A DNA stretch of 64,000 nt from Curtobacterium sp. PhB115 (GTDB lineage Bacteria; Actinomycetota; Actinomycetes; Actinomycetales; Microbacteriaceae). The stretch spans positions 62,001 through 126,000 of the forward strand of contig NZ_RJKR01000013.1 in assembly GCF_003752025.1 (NCBI RefSeq), in the 5' to 3' direction. This document shows, piece after piece, positions 51,104-60,589 of the stretch; positions within the stretch are counted from its first letter, which is position 1; each line of letters begins with the position of its first letter. Made by a program: the position numbers and the translations under genes. The notes under the pieces were generated by a model. The model did no database searches and was not told the origin of the DNA. It saw only the letters and a program-made list of their open reading frames with translations.

Positions 51104-53632
51104 TCACCGCGTCGCTCCGAAACGGGCCGCCGCGCGACGAACATGGTGCGCTGAACGGTGAGCGGTCGACGGCGGACGGAAGACGTACCGGAACAGGAGC
51201 GCTTTCAGCACCTCAGCCAGCGCCAGGTAGGAGGCGGCGATCGCCCCGATGGTGAGCAGCAGCGGCCAGGGCAGTGGTGCGAATGCGACCACCGCGCCGA
51301 GAGGGCTCAGGGGCAGCGCAATGGCGATCGCCGCGGAGCCGAGCGCCCCAATCGTGAGCCAGAGGCCGGGACGGCTCCGCCACGATGGCACCCGGTTCGT
51401 TCGAATGACGAACACGACGAGCGACTGCGTAAGGAGCGACTCGACGAACCACACCGTACGGAACTCGGCGGGGCTGGCGTGGACGACACCGATGAGGACG
51501 GCGAAGGTGATGAAGTCGAATAGGGAACTTACCGGGCCGAACGTGAGCATGAAACGACGTACCGCCCCGAGGTCCCAGCGGGACGGAGCGACAAGCCGTT
51601 CGGCGTCGACTCGGTCGGTCGGGATTGTCAGCTGTCCGAGGTCGTAGATGAGGTTGTTCAGCAAGACTTGCGCGGGCAGCATCGGCAGGAACGGTAGGAA
51701 GCTTGCGGCGACAGCGGCGCTGAGCATGTTCCCGATGTTCGACGACGTTCCCATCATCACGTATTTGAGCGTGTTGGCGAAGACACGACGGCCTGTTCGA
51801 ATCGCCGTTGCGACGGCGGCGAGACTCTTATCAAGCAGGACAACGTCGGCGGCATCGCGGGCGACGTCGGTTGCGGAGAGCACCGAGATGCCGACGTCTG
51901 CTGCGTGTAGGGCGAGTGCGTCGTTGACGCCGTCGCCGAGGAATGCCACTGTGTTGCCGGCTGCCCGCAACGCTCGGACGATGTCGGCTTTGTCCGCTGG
52001 ACGGACGCGTGCGACCACCCCGGCGGCGAGCACTTGCTCCGCCAGCGCCGAGGGTGAGCCGGCAGCGGCGTGGAGATCGGAGCCGAGCAGCGGTCGGTTG
52101 ACGGGAATCCCGACTGACCGTGCCAGTTCACCGGCAACGATTGGGTCGTCGCCGGTGACGACAATGACCCGTACGCCGAGGCCGCGCAGCTCCGCGATGG
52201 CATCGGCCACCCCAGGCCGTGGCGGGTCTTCAAAGACGACGAATCCTAGGAGTACGAACGGAGCGTTGACACTGTCCGGATCGGCGGTGGTGACCGTGTC
52301 ATCAACCGCTGCGGCTCCCACCGCCAGCACCCGGTGGCCGGCCTCGAGCAGTTCCCGGAGGTATGCGGTCGCGCCGTCGGAAACGTTGCGGCAGCGGGGA
52401 ACCACCACGTCTGGCGCTCCCTTCATGATGAGCGTGTGCGACCCGTCGGGCTGTTCGACGAGCGCCGAGGAATACATTCGCTCGTGGTCGAACGGCCGGG
52501 TCGCGAGCGCGGTGCCGGTCTGAAGCTTGACTCGTTCTGCGGTGTCGAACACTGCACGGTCAAGGACGTCGGCGATAGAACTCGCTGCGCCCTCCCCGGC
52601 CAGGTCTTCCGGAACTGTCGCCACCGCGGCTGCGAGGACCCGGTCATCCGGAAGCCCGTCCTGCCCGACCGCGGAACGGAAGCGCAGGCCGCCCGAGGTG
52701 AGGGTTCCCGTCTTGTCGGTGACGAGAACATCGACGCCGCCGAGGTCTTCGACGCACACCAGCCGTTTGACGAGCACGTCGGAGCGTTTGAGGACGCGCG
52801 CTCCGGCGGCGAGTGCTGTGCTCACCACCGCGGGGAGGAGCTGTGGTGTGACGCCGACGGCGATGGCGAGGGCGAAGAGGATCGTTGTGAGGAGCGGCCT
52901 GGAGAAGGCGAGACCGCTGACGACGATGAGGATCATGAGGGCAACGGCGATCCAGACGAGCAGGACGGAGAAGCGTGCCAGGCCAGCCTGGAACGTCGTC
53001 TCGGGCTGCCGGCTTCTGATACCCGTGGCGATCCCACCGAACTCGGTATGCGTTCCGGTGGCGCGCACCTCGGCCTCCGCCGCCCCGGCGACAACGACGG
53101 CGCCTTGCAGCGCGGTCTCCCCAACATGCCGTGGGACCGACCGTGATTCGCCGGTCAGGACGCTTTCGTCGCATTCCAGTTCCTCGGCGGTGAGGAGAAC
53201 ACAGTCGCCGGGGACGACGGTACCGACGCCGAGCCGGACGACGTCGCCGACGACCACGTCCCGGACATCGACGGTCGCCCATTGTTCATCGCGAAGGACA
53301 CGAGCGGAATGCCGGAGCCGGTCGCCCATCGCTGAGGAGACACGTGCTGACCGGTATTCGCTTACCGCGCCGAGACCGACGCTGATGACGAGGATGACGA
53401 GGATGACGACGGCATCCTGCAGCTGGCCAAGAACGCCGGAGAGAAGCGCGGTGCTCAGCAGCAGCACGAGGACGACGTTGCGGAACTGTGTCCCGACGAT
53501 TCGCCACAAGCTCGGTGTTGACGACCCGACGACGTTCGGTCCGCCGGCCTTGAGCCGCGCCGTCGCATCGGCGGTGCTCAGACCGCGGATGCTGACCGGA
53601 GCTGCTGGCCGATTCGGCGCCGTCGCCGTCAT
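51104..53632 (-). CDS. MgtA/MgtB-like P-type ATPase
   Basis: The 842-residue transporter has an N-terminal cation-ATPase domain (LSTADATARLKAGGPNVVG), actuator LTGES (159-163), the phosphorylated DKTGT (Asp306), GDGVND, MGTSSNIGNMLSAAVAASFLPFLPMLPAQVLLNNLIYDLGQLTIPTDRVD and about ten membrane helices. The order and the NLxYDxxQxxIPxDxVD motif match magnesium transporters of the MgtA class. The membrane motif reads VTPQLLP where MgtA has LTPEMLP, so ion selectivity may differ. Its ATG overlaps the USP gene stop by 4 bp, giving a USP-USP-ATPase operon. Confidence 0.88.
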   Translation of the reverse strand: MTATAPNRPAAPVSIRGLSTADATARLKAGGPNVVGSSTPSLWRIVGTQFRNVVLVLLLSTALLSGVLGQLQDAVVILVILVISVGLGAVSEYRSARVSSAMGDRLRHSARVLRDEQWATVDVRDVVVGDVVRLGVGTVVPGDCVLLTAEELECDESVLTGESRSVPRHVGETALQGAVVVAGAAEAEVRATGTHTEFGGIATGIRSRQPETTFQAGLARFSVLLVWIAVALMILIVVSGLAFSRPLLTTILFALAIAVGVTPQLLPAVVSTALAAGARVLKRSDVLVKRLVCVEDLGGVDVLVTDKTGTLTSGGLRFRSAVGQDGLPDDRVLAAAVATVPEDLAGEGAASSIADVLDRAVFDTAERVKLQTGTALATRPFDHERMYSSALVEQPDGSHTLIMKGAPDVVVPRCRNVSDGATAYLRELLEAGHRVLAVGAAAVDDTVTTADPDSVNAPFVLLGFVVFEDPPRPGVADAIAELRGLGVRVIVVTGDDPIVAGELARSVGIPVNRPLLGSDLHAAAGSPSALAEQVLAAGVVARVRPADKADIVRALRAAGNTVAFLGDGVNDALALHAADVGISVLSATDVARDAADVVLLDKSLAAVATAIRTGRRVFANTLKYVMMGTSSNIGNMLSAAVAASFLPFLPMLPAQVLLNNLIYDLGQLTIPTDRVDAERLVAPSRWDLGAVRRFMLTFGPVSSLFDFITFAVLIGVVHASPAEFRTVWFVESLLTQSLVVFVIRTNRVPSWRSRPGLWLTIGALGSAAIAIALPLSPLGAVVAFAPLPWPLLLTIGAIAASYLALAEVLKALLFRYVFRPPSTAHRSAHHVRRAAARFGATR

Positions 53633-54489
53633 CGACCGTCAGGGGAGGGCGATCGCAGCGGTGCGATGCACACCGGCGTGCGTGAGTGGCTGATGAGATC
53701 GTGTGCGGTGGATCCGAAGAACAGACCGCCGAGGGTGGAGCGGTGCCGACGGCCGAGCACGATGATCGACGCGTCAGCGGCGTGGCGTTCGAGGACGTCG
53801 GCCGGGTCGCCTTCGTCGAGCACAGGACGGTGCTGCAAGCCGGGGAAGCGGATGTGGAGCAGACGTTCGGCGTCGAGCAGGACGGACCGAGCATGCTCCT
53901 CGATCAGCTTCGGGTCCTCGAGGAGGCTGAGGCCGCCGACCCGAGCTGCGACGGGTGCCTTCCACGCCCGGACCAGGCTCAGACGTCGGTGTTCGCGAAC
54001 TGCCTGAGCCCCGGCGAATCGGAGTGCCGAGTCGCCGCTCTCATCGTCGACGCCGAGCAACACATCCCCGTTCGCAGGACGCCAGTCTTCGGGAACGACG
54101 ACCGTCGGCACGCTGGTGAGGGTGGGCACGCGTTCCGGCATCCACCCGTCGAGCGCGGTGCGGATGCGGTGCTGCCGTCGTGAGCCGATGACGAGCAAGT
54201 CGGCAGTCGCGGCGGTCTCCACAAGGGTCCGGTCCGGCGCGCCGAACAGTGTGGCGGTGGTCACGGTGACGTGAGGGTGCGCTGTCGTGATCTGCTCCGC
54301 GGCCCGCTGCACCCGACGGTCGAGCGCTTCTACGTCATCGCCCCAGCCGTTTGCCACTGTGATGATCTCGACGCGGCTGCCGGGGATCATCCTGCGGACC
54401 GCGAGCCAGTCGACGGCGCGCTCACTGGCTGCGTGTTCGTCGACACCGACGATGACGTGCTCGGTGGTCACGACGTTCCCGTCGGGCAT
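53629..54489 (-). CDS. tandem-domain universal stress protein
   Basis: A 286-residue two-domain UspA protein. Domain 1 is HVIVGVDEHAASERAVDWLAVRRMIPGSRVEIITVAN with LLVIGSRRQHRIRTALDGWMPERVPTLTSVPTVVVPEDW. Domain 2 ends IIVLGRRHRSTLGGLFFGSTAHDLISHSRTPVCIAP. Start and upstream stop share one base (TGATG), and its stop overlaps the ATPase start, so the three genes are tightly coupled. Confidence 0.9.
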   Translation of the reverse strand: MPDGNVVTTEHVIVGVDEHAASERAVDWLAVRRMIPGSRVEIITVANGWGDDVEALDRRVQRAAEQITTAHPHVTVTTATLFGAPDRTLVETAATADLLVIGSRRQHRIRTALDGWMPERVPTLTSVPTVVVPEDWRPANGDVLLGVDDESGDSALRFAGAQAVREHRRLSLVRAWKAPVAARVGGLSLLEDPKLIEEHARSVLLDAERLLHIRFPGLQHRPVLDEGDPADVLERHAADASIIVLGRRHRSTLGGLFFGSTAHDLISHSRTPVCIAPLRSPSPDGR

Positions 54490-55364
54490 CAGCGGGCCTC
54501 AGCGTGCTCGCGGTTACCGGTTTGCTCATCGCTTGCCGGAGCGCGTCGGGGTTGCGGGACGACGCACACTGGAGCGTGCCCCTGGTGCATCAGCTTCTCG
54601 CCGACGGATCCGGCCAGGAACCCCCCGAGCGCAGTCCGGTGTCGCCGACCCACGACGACCAGGGAAGCGCCGCGCGATGACTGGAGCATCACGTCCCGTG
54701 GCTGACCTTCGACAGTGTCCCCGGTGACTTTCAGTTCGGGGTGGGCTCCGCCGACCGCGCGCAGCGCTGCCCGCAGTTCAATGTCGGCCTCGTTCGACCA
54801 GAGGACTCGGTCCTCTTCGAGGTAGATGTTCGCGTACGGTGCCATCGCCGTCGGAACAGCCCAAGCACGAACCAGGTTCAGTTCCTTTCCGAGTCGTTGC
54901 GCAGTGTCGGCCGCCCATGCGAGTGCGGTCGCAGCGGAACGGCCATCGATGCCGACGACGACCGGTCCATCGGTGCGTTCCCACTCTTCGGGGACCACCA
55001 CGACCGGCACTGTCGCGTGAGCGACGACCCGTTCCGTGACACGGCCGGTGAGCGCAGCGGTCAGAGTGTGCACCTGCTGCGCTCCGATGACCAGGACATC
55101 GCCGAGCTTGGCGTCGGCGACCAGCCGGTCCGCGGTCGGTCCACCCGTGACGTCGTGCGTGACTGCCAACGCGGGGTGTGCGGCGCGGAGCCGCTGTTCC
55201 GCTGCTTCAAGACGGTGCTCCGAACGGGTGAGCGCTTCACCGTAGAACTCGCTCACCGTCAGCAGTCGGACCTGGTCGGTTGCCGGGTCGACGTTGTCCG
55301 CAGCCCAGTCCACAGTCCGCCAGCCGGCGACCGTGTCGTCGATGGCAACGGTGTACGCGGTCAT
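54489..55364 (-). CDS. tandem-domain universal stress protein
   Basis: A 291-residue two-domain UspA protein: YTVAIDDTVAGWRTVDWAADNVDPATDQVRLLTVSEF, then VLVIGAQQVHTLTAALTGRVTERVVAHATVPVVVVPEEW, and the end VVVGRRHRTALGGFLAGSVGEKLMHQGHAPVCVVP. It closely resembles the 58876 protein (shared GSVGEKLxHxGxxPVCVVP), suggesting a recent duplication. AAGGGAG precedes the ATG. A well-matched DevR-like box at 55460 lies 96 bp upstream. Confidence 0.9.
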   Translation of the reverse strand: MTAYTVAIDDTVAGWRTVDWAADNVDPATDQVRLLTVSEFYGEALTRSEHRLEAAEQRLRAAHPALAVTHDVTGGPTADRLVADAKLGDVLVIGAQQVHTLTAALTGRVTERVVAHATVPVVVVPEEWERTDGPVVVGIDGRSAATALAWAADTAQRLGKELNLVRAWAVPTAMAPYANIYLEEDRVLWSNEADIELRAALRAVGGAHPELKVTGDTVEGQPRDVMLQSSRGASLVVVGRRHRTALGGFLAGSVGEKLMHQGHAPVCVVPQPRRAPASDEQTGNREHAEAR

Positions 55365-55459
55365 GATGACTCCCTTTCGCAGCAGACGCCCCGTGCGTCG
55401 CCAGCGGCTCGCACCGCATTAGATGGTGGGACGGTACGGTGCGAGCTGGCCACCCCGGC

Positions 55460-55474
55460 AGGGCCCAAGGTCCC
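55460..55474. promoter_or_regulatory. DevR/DosR-like box centred between two divergent USP genes
   Basis: The minus-strand reading is GGGACCTTGGGCCCT. It is 96 bp from the minus-strand USP start and 98 bp from the plus-strand USP start, placing one operator to serve both. Confidence 0.65.
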
Positions 55475-55572
55475 GCTGCCCCGAGACGGGACCAACGCCA
55501 CTGTGTCGGTGCGCCGGATCGGTGCAGGGTGCGTTCCAGAGCGCCGCGACGGTGCCCGAGAGGCGGCTCACC

Positions 55573-56346
55573 ATGACCACGAGGATCGTTCTGGGATGGG
55601 ATGGATCGACAGCGTCCCGTGCGGCGTTGCGGTGGGCGACGGGACGGGTCGCTGGCGGCGTCAACCGCCTCGTCATCGTGCACGCGGTCCCCGCCGATGA
55701 TCGAGCGCCGGCGCTCAGCGCGGCCGCTGTGAGCGTCACCGCGAGCATCACAGCAGACGCGGCCGTCCCGGGCGTGGACCTCGACGTTGAAGTGCACCGC
55801 GGTGGGCCTGTCGCTGTCCTGCTTGGTGCGGTTGATGCGGACTGCATCCTCGTCGTCGGCCACGATGTGGTCCCATCCGCTCGCGGCTCCCGCCCCTCCA
55901 TTGCTGCTCGTCTGGTCGACGCTGCACCGTGCACAGTCGTCGCTGTGCCAGCGGACGCGCCGTCTGGCCATGGTGTCGTGGTCGGTGTCGACGTCCGCTC
56001 CGGCTCAGCCGCCGCGCTCCACTTCGCCGGGCATGAGGCTCGGCGCGCCGGGACGGCCCTTCGCGCGGTTACCGTCTGGTCACGGCCGGGCGGACGGTTC
56101 GATGCCGGCGCCCGTCGTGAGGTACTCCAGACGCTGGAAGAGCATGTCGAGGAAGCACTCCGGGATCTGCCCGACCTCGACATCCACCGAGAACTGGTCG
56201 AAGGTCCTGTGGCGCGCCGTCTCGCCGACGCCGCCGACGGTGCCGCACTCTTGGTTGTCGGCGCGGGCACGCGCCGCCGACGGACCGGTCCCGTGGTGGA
56301 ACAGGTGCTCCGTGCCTCACGGACGGCCGTCGCCGTGGTGCGCTGA
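55573..56346 (+). CDS. divergent universal stress protein
   Basis: A 257-residue two-domain UspA-like protein, MTTRIVLGWDGSTASRAALRWATGRVAGGVNRLVIVHAVP at the start and GVVVGVDVRSGSAAALHFAGHEARRAGTALRAVTVWSRP opening domain 2. Unlike the others, the final loop reads LLVVGAGTRRRRTGPVVEQVLRASRTAVAVVR and lacks the G-S pair, so ATP binding is doubtful. MTTRIVLG was taken as the start, because the in-frame extension upstream would cover the promoter. It ends 7 bp from the convergent phosphoketolase gene. Confidence 0.8.
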   Translation: MTTRIVLGWDGSTASRAALRWATGRVAGGVNRLVIVHAVPADDRAPALSAAAVSVTASITADAAVPGVDLDVEVHRGGPVAVLLGAVDADCILVVGHDVVPSARGSRPSIAARLVDAAPCTVVAVPADAPSGHGVVVGVDVRSGSAAALHFAGHEARRAGTALRAVTVWSRPGGRFDAGARREVLQTLEEHVEEALRDLPDLDIHRELVEGPVARRLADAADGAALLVVGAGTRRRRTGPVVEQVLRASRTAVAVVR

Positions 56347-56353
56347 CCGGCGA

Positions 56354-58711
56354 TCAGGGAGACCAGCGCCAATCCGCCACGGCCGGGATGTCCTCACCGT
56401 AGCTGCGAGTCCACGCGCGAGCGTCGAGTCGGGCGTCCTGCATCCGCTGCCGCAACCCGGCGTATCGGACGGCGAGACCGGGGACACGGTCAAGGACGTC
56501 GAGGACGAGGTGGTACCGGTCGAGGTCGTTGAGCATGAGCATGTCGAACGGCGTCGTGGTGGTGCCCTGCTCCGTGTACCCGCGGACGTGCATGTCCGCG
56601 TTCGCGGCGCGACGGTACGTCAGGCGGTGAATCAGCCACGGGTAGCCGTGGAAGGCGAACACGATCGGTCGATCCCGGGTGAACACTGCATCAAACGCCT
56701 CATCGGGCATGCCATGCGGATGCTGCTCCGGGGAAGTGAGCCGCATCAGGTCAACCACGTTGACGACGCGGACCCGCAACGCAGGCACCTCAGCACGGAG
56801 AATCGACGCAGCGGCGAGAACCTCAAGCGTCGGCACGTCCCCTGCGCAGGCGAGCACAACGTCCGGCTGCTCCCCTTCCACCTCCGTGCCGGCCCAGGGC
56901 AGGATCCCGAGCCCACGGGTGCAGTGCGATACGGCTTCATCCGCGGTGAGAAGATCGGGTGTGAGCTGCTTGCCTGCAACCACCACGTTGACGTAGTCAA
57001 CCGATCGAAGACAGTGGTCGAAGGTGGACAGCAGCGTGTTCGTGTCGAACGGCAGATACACCCTGACCACTTCCGGACGCTTGTTCATCACATGGTCGAT
57101 GAACCCCGGGTCCTGATGGGAAAGGCCGTTGTGGTCCTGCCGCCACACGTGTGAGGACAGCAGGTAGTTCAGCGACGATACGGGTCGCCGCCACGGGATC
57201 TTCCGGCTCTCCGCGAGCCACTTCGCGTGCTGGTTCAGCATCGAATCGACGACGTGCGCGAACGCTTCGTAGGTGCCGAACACGCCGTGCCGTCCGGTGA
57301 GAAGGTACCCCTCGAGCCATCCCTGGCATTGGTGCTCGCTGAGCATCTCCATCACACGGCCGTGCGGCGCGAGGTGCTCGTCCGTGGGTACGACCTCGGC
57401 ATCCCACTGCTTATCGGTCACCTGATACAAGGCGTCCAAACGGTTCGACGCGGTCTCATCCGGACCGAACACACGAAACGTTTGCGGGTTCCCACGAACC
57501 ACGTCGGCGAGCCACCGACCGAGGACGCGGGTCGGTTCGCTCGATGTGGCACCTGGCGTTTCGACTGTGACCGCATGATCTCGAAAGGCCGGCAACTGCA
57601 GGTCGGTCCGGACGAGACCGCCGTTCGCGACGGGGATCGCGCTCATCCGCAAGTCACCGCCCGGCGCGTGGGCGCGAATGTCAGCCGCCGGGGACCCGTC
57701 TCGCTCGAACAGCTCCTCCGGACGGTACGAGCGCATCCATGTGTCGAGGACCGCAAGGTGTCCGGATGAGTGCCGTGGGTCGGACAGTGGCACCTGGTGA
57801 GATCGCCAGTTGTCCTCCGCCGGCTGTCCGTCGATCACCGGCGGGCAGGTCCATCCTTTCGGTGTCCGAAGGATGATCATTGGCCACCGTGGCCGCCCGT
57901 GCAGGGTGCCCGCTCTGGCTTCCCGGCGGATCCGTTCGATTTCGTCGAGGACAACGTCGAGCGTTTCAGCCATGCGCCGGTGCACCAGGTGCGGGTCCTC
58001 ACCGTCGAACCCGCCGGAAACGATGAACGGCTGGTGACCGTACCCGCGCATCAGGTCGATGAGCTCATCCTGGGGAATCCGGGCAAGCACGGTCGGGTTC
58101 GCGATCTTGTACCCGTTGAGGTGCAGAATCGGCAGGACCACGCCGTCACGGAGCGGGTCGACGAACTTGTTCGAATGCCAACTCGTCGCAAGCGGGCCGG
58201 TTTCGGCCTCACCGTCTCCGACGACCGCCGCGACCAGGAGGGACGGGTCGTCGAACGCAGCCCCATACGCATGGGACAGCGCGTAGCCAAGTTCACCGCC
58301 TTCATGCATCGACCCCGGCGTCTGCGGTGCGGCATGGCTCGGGATACCGCCGGGGAAAGAGAACTGGCGGAACAGGCGCCGCATGCCCGCCTCGTCAGCG
58401 GACACCGCCGGGTACAGCTCGCTGTACGTGCCGTCGAGCCACGCGTTCGCGACGACGGCCGGCCCACCGTGTCCCGGACCGCACACGAACAGGGTGCGCA
58501 TCGTTCGCTCACGGATGACCCGGTTGAGGTGTGCGTAGAAGAAATTCAGCCCCGGGGTTGTTCCCCAATGACCAAGGAGGCGAGGTTTCACATCCCCTGG
58601 AACGAGAGCACGTCGGAGCAGCGGATCATCAAGGAGGTAGATCTGACCGACCGCGAGGTAGTTCGCTGCCCGCCACCACCGGTGGATCTGCTCGATCGTC
58701 GTGTCGTCCAT
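56354..58711 (-). CDS. xfp: xylulose-5-phosphate/fructose-6-phosphate phosphoketolase
   Basis: The 785-residue enzyme is full length for the family. It begins [28 protein letters not shown], then [97 protein letters not shown] (thiamine-diphosphate site near 150-200) and [26 protein letters not shown]. It splits xylulose-5-P or fructose-6-P with phosphate to give acetyl phosphate, allowing ATP formation without respiration. GAGGAG lies upstream of the ATG. It shares a DevR-like box with a divergent USP gene. Confidence 0.96.
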   Translation of the reverse strand: MDDTTIEQIHRWWRAANYLAVGQIYLLDDPLLRRALVPGDVKPRLLGHWGTTPGLNFFYAHLNRVIRERTMRTLFVCGPGHGGPAVVANAWLDGTYSELYPAVSADEAGMRRLFRQFSFPGGIPSHAAPQTPGSMHEGGELGYALSHAYGAAFDDPSLLVAAVVGDGEAETGPLATSWHSNKFVDPLRDGVVLPILHLNGYKIANPTVLARIPQDELIDLMRGYGHQPFIVSGGFDGEDPHLVHRRMAETLDVVLDEIERIRREARAGTLHGRPRWPMIILRTPKGWTCPPVIDGQPAEDNWRSHQVPLSDPRHSSGHLAVLDTWMRSYRPEELFERDGSPAADIRAHAPGGDLRMSAIPVANGGLVRTDLQLPAFRDHAVTVETPGATSSEPTRVLGRWLADVVRGNPQTFRVFGPDETASNRLDALYQVTDKQWDAEVVPTDEHLAPHGRVMEMLSEHQCQGWLEGYLLTGRHGVFGTYEAFAHVVDSMLNQHAKWLAESRKIPWRRPVSSLNYLLSSHVWRQDHNGLSHQDPGFIDHVMNKRPEVVRVYLPFDTNTLLSTFDHCLRSVDYVNVVVAGKQLTPDLLTADEAVSHCTRGLGILPWAGTEVEGEQPDVVLACAGDVPTLEVLAAASILRAEVPALRVRVVNVVDLMRLTSPEQHPHGMPDEAFDAVFTRDRPIVFAFHGYPWLIHRLTYRRAANADMHVRGYTEQGTTTTPFDMLMLNDLDRYHLVLDVLDRVPGLAVRYAGLRQRMQDARLDARAWTRSYGEDIPAVADWRWSP

Positions 58712-58804
58712 GCAAACGTCTCCTCACCGTCGTCGGGCGGCGCTCCCACCCTGGCCGCTGCGACGGTCTCCCGACCAGGGTCTTCCGACTCCGGACCGGT
58801 ATTG

Positions 58805-58819
58805 CAGGACTAAAGCCCT
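58805..58819. promoter_or_regulatory. DevR/DosR-like box between phosphoketolase and a USP gene
   Basis: AGGACTAAAGCCCT (58806-58819), with an A/T centre like the mycobacterial GGGACTWWAGTCCC, lies 94 bp from the phosphoketolase ATG and 56 bp from the USP ATG. Confidence 0.5.
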
Positions 58820-58875
58820 GCCGAGCTAGCCCATCCGTCCAGCAAGGTCATCTCGTACCGACGAGAGGACTCGAC

Positions 58876-59712
58876 ATGCCGGAGCCGACGTGCTGGACGG
58901 TCGCAATCGACGAAACCGCAGCGGCGTGGAACCTGCTTGATTGGATCGGCGGGGAAATGTCCGCGGGGGACCGGGTTGAACTCCTGACCGTGCACGAACA
59001 CCTCGGCCAGACGACCGAGCGCATCACTAGCCGACTCGCGATCGCCGCACGGCGTCTTCGCCACCATCACCCCGACGTGCAGGTTGAACAGTCTGTCGTC
59101 GATGGAGCAACCGTTGCACGAGTGCTCGCCGACGCGGCCGCCTCCGACATCTTGGTCATCGGCGGACGCCGGTCGGGTCAGTTCTGGGCAGCGATCACCG
59201 GCCGCATCGCGGAACGCCTCGTCGCGCATGTCACCGTGCCCGTTGTCGTCGTCCCGGAACATTGGACGCCCGGTGAACAAGCACCAGTGGTGATGGGCGT
59301 GGACGGTCGCACAGCGACTGCGGCGCTGACCTTCGCAGCAGATCGCGCAGAACGACGCGGCGCTGACCTGGTTCTGATTCGTGCGTGGGAGCCGCCGACG
59401 AGCATCTCCCCGTTCGGCCGCGTCTACCTCGCCCGGGACAGCGGCCATTGGGAACACGAAAGCCAACTGGAACTCGACGCCGCCATTCGCGCGGTCAGCG
59501 CCGCACATCCTGACCTTCGCATGCGTGGGGAACTCCACCAGGGCACGCCCGCCGATGTGCTTCTCCGCGGCGAGGGGACCGCGTCGATGCTCGTCATCGG
59601 CAGACGGCACCGAACCGCCCTTGGGGCGTTCCTGACGGGGTCAGTGGGCGAAAAACTTCTGCACCGTGGACGATCCCCCGTATGCGTTGTCCCGCCCGTC
59701 GATCATGGTTGA
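58876..59712 (+). CDS. tandem-domain universal stress protein
   Basis: A 278-residue two-domain UspA protein: CWTVAIDETAAAWNLLDWIGGEMSAGDRVELLTVHEH, then ILVIGGRRSGQFWAAITGRIAERLVAHVTVPVVVVPEHW, and the end MLVIGRRHRTALGAFLTGSVGEKLLHRGRSPVCVVP. It is most similar to the 54489 gene product. GAGAGGA lies 6 nt before the ATG. It is divergent from phosphoketolase across a DevR-like box. Confidence 0.9.
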   Translation: MPEPTCWTVAIDETAAAWNLLDWIGGEMSAGDRVELLTVHEHLGQTTERITSRLAIAARRLRHHHPDVQVEQSVVDGATVARVLADAAASDILVIGGRRSGQFWAAITGRIAERLVAHVTVPVVVVPEHWTPGEQAPVVMGVDGRTATAALTFAADRAERRGADLVLIRAWEPPTSISPFGRVYLARDSGHWEHESQLELDAAIRAVSAAHPDLRMRGELHQGTPADVLLRGEGTASMLVIGRRHRTALGAFLTGSVGEKLLHRGRSPVCVVPPVDHG

Positions 59713-59746
59713 CCAAGGACACGGCGATCGCCGTATGGACAGGTGC

Positions 59747-59947
59747 TCACGCGGCGAGGACCTCGAGCGTATGGAACACGGCGTACGCCGGCCAGACAAA
59801 CGCTTGGAGCAGGCCCAGGACGACCCCACCGAAGCTGCCATCAGAGGCTGAGACGAAATACACCGCGGCACCCACGTAAGCGCACAAGAATACGAACCCC
59901 CAGGGCCCATCTCGGACAACGCCGGGTCGAGATCGATCTGCAGTCAT
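59747..59947 (-). CDS. small two-helix membrane protein
   Basis: A 66-residue protein with GPWGFVFLCAYVGAAVYFVSASDGSFGGVVLGLLQAFVWPAYAVFHTLEVL, a pattern (GPWGFV...YxGAAVYF...FVWPAYxVY) of conserved small actinobacterial membrane proteins of unknown function. It lies 40 bp after the 59988 gene on the same strand. Confidence 0.75.
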   Translation of the reverse strand: MTADRSRPGVVRDGPWGFVFLCAYVGAAVYFVSASDGSFGGVVLGLLQAFVWPAYAVFHTLEVLAA

Positions 59948-59987
59948 CAGCTTTCGTCCTCATCTGCTCGGTTCGGCAACCCCCGCT

Positions 59988-60260
59988 CTAACGGTCGTTT
60001 CCGCCGGAGCTATTCGTCGCCTGCATAACACGCAGCGCGTGGTCTGCGATCCGGTCGTTGATCTCCGCAGCTTCATCATCACTGGTTGCGACTGCGTGGT
60101 TGAGCAGTGACCGCATGAGCCACAACACGCCGGAATCAACATCAGCAGCGATGCGAGCTTCACGAGCACACGACTCCGCGTCGAGCCGTGCGGCAGTTGC
60201 GGTTCCGCGTCGCCGTCGCGCTTCGGCCCGGCTCACCGAGGCGATGCTTTCCCAATCCAC
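59988..60260 (-). CDS. uncharacterised small helical protein
   Basis: About 90 residues, alanine/arginine-rich and mostly helical (VSRAEARRRRGTATAARLDAESCAREARIAADVDSGVLWLMRSLLNHAVATSDDEAAEINDRIADHALRVMQ). The GTG at 60260 was chosen because AGGTGG stands a few bases upstream; a TTG five codons earlier is the alternative. No family was recognised. It is divergent from hsp20. Confidence 0.5.
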   Translation of the reverse strand: MDWESIASVSRAEARRRRGTATAARLDAESCAREARIAADVDSGVLWLMRSLLNHAVATSDDEAAEINDRIADHALRVMQATNSSGGNDR

Positions 60261-60589
60261 GCGCCACCTACACAACGGTGATCCCAGCTTCGTTCTCTAC
60301 GGAGGCGACGCAGACAGTGGTCAAACCCGGTGTTCCGATGAGAACCGTCCCCGTGGTATTTGCCTCTTCAAGAAGAGACCCGTTCCACGCCATGAACCCG
60401 AGGGTTCTGGTGGCCGCTGTCTGCGCCTACCAAGAAGCATGTGCGGTGTCGGACGTGACGAAGAGGACGAACGTCCTACGACATCACACGGGTCGGAAGA
60501 CCCTGTCCGCAGCTGTAGGCGACGCCGTACGGTCGCCGCACCGGCGAACCGTCCGGTATCGGGCAACACAACGACAGGAACGAGACATC
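60261..60589. promoter_or_regulatory. hsp20 upstream region with two palindromes
   Basis: This 329-bp divergent interval has no gene. It holds AGGACGAACGTCCT (60464-60477) and GGGTCGGAAGACCCT (60490-60504), both fitting the island motif layout (5 + 4 + 5). Their centres are 26 bp apart, upstream of hsp20. Confidence 0.55.
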
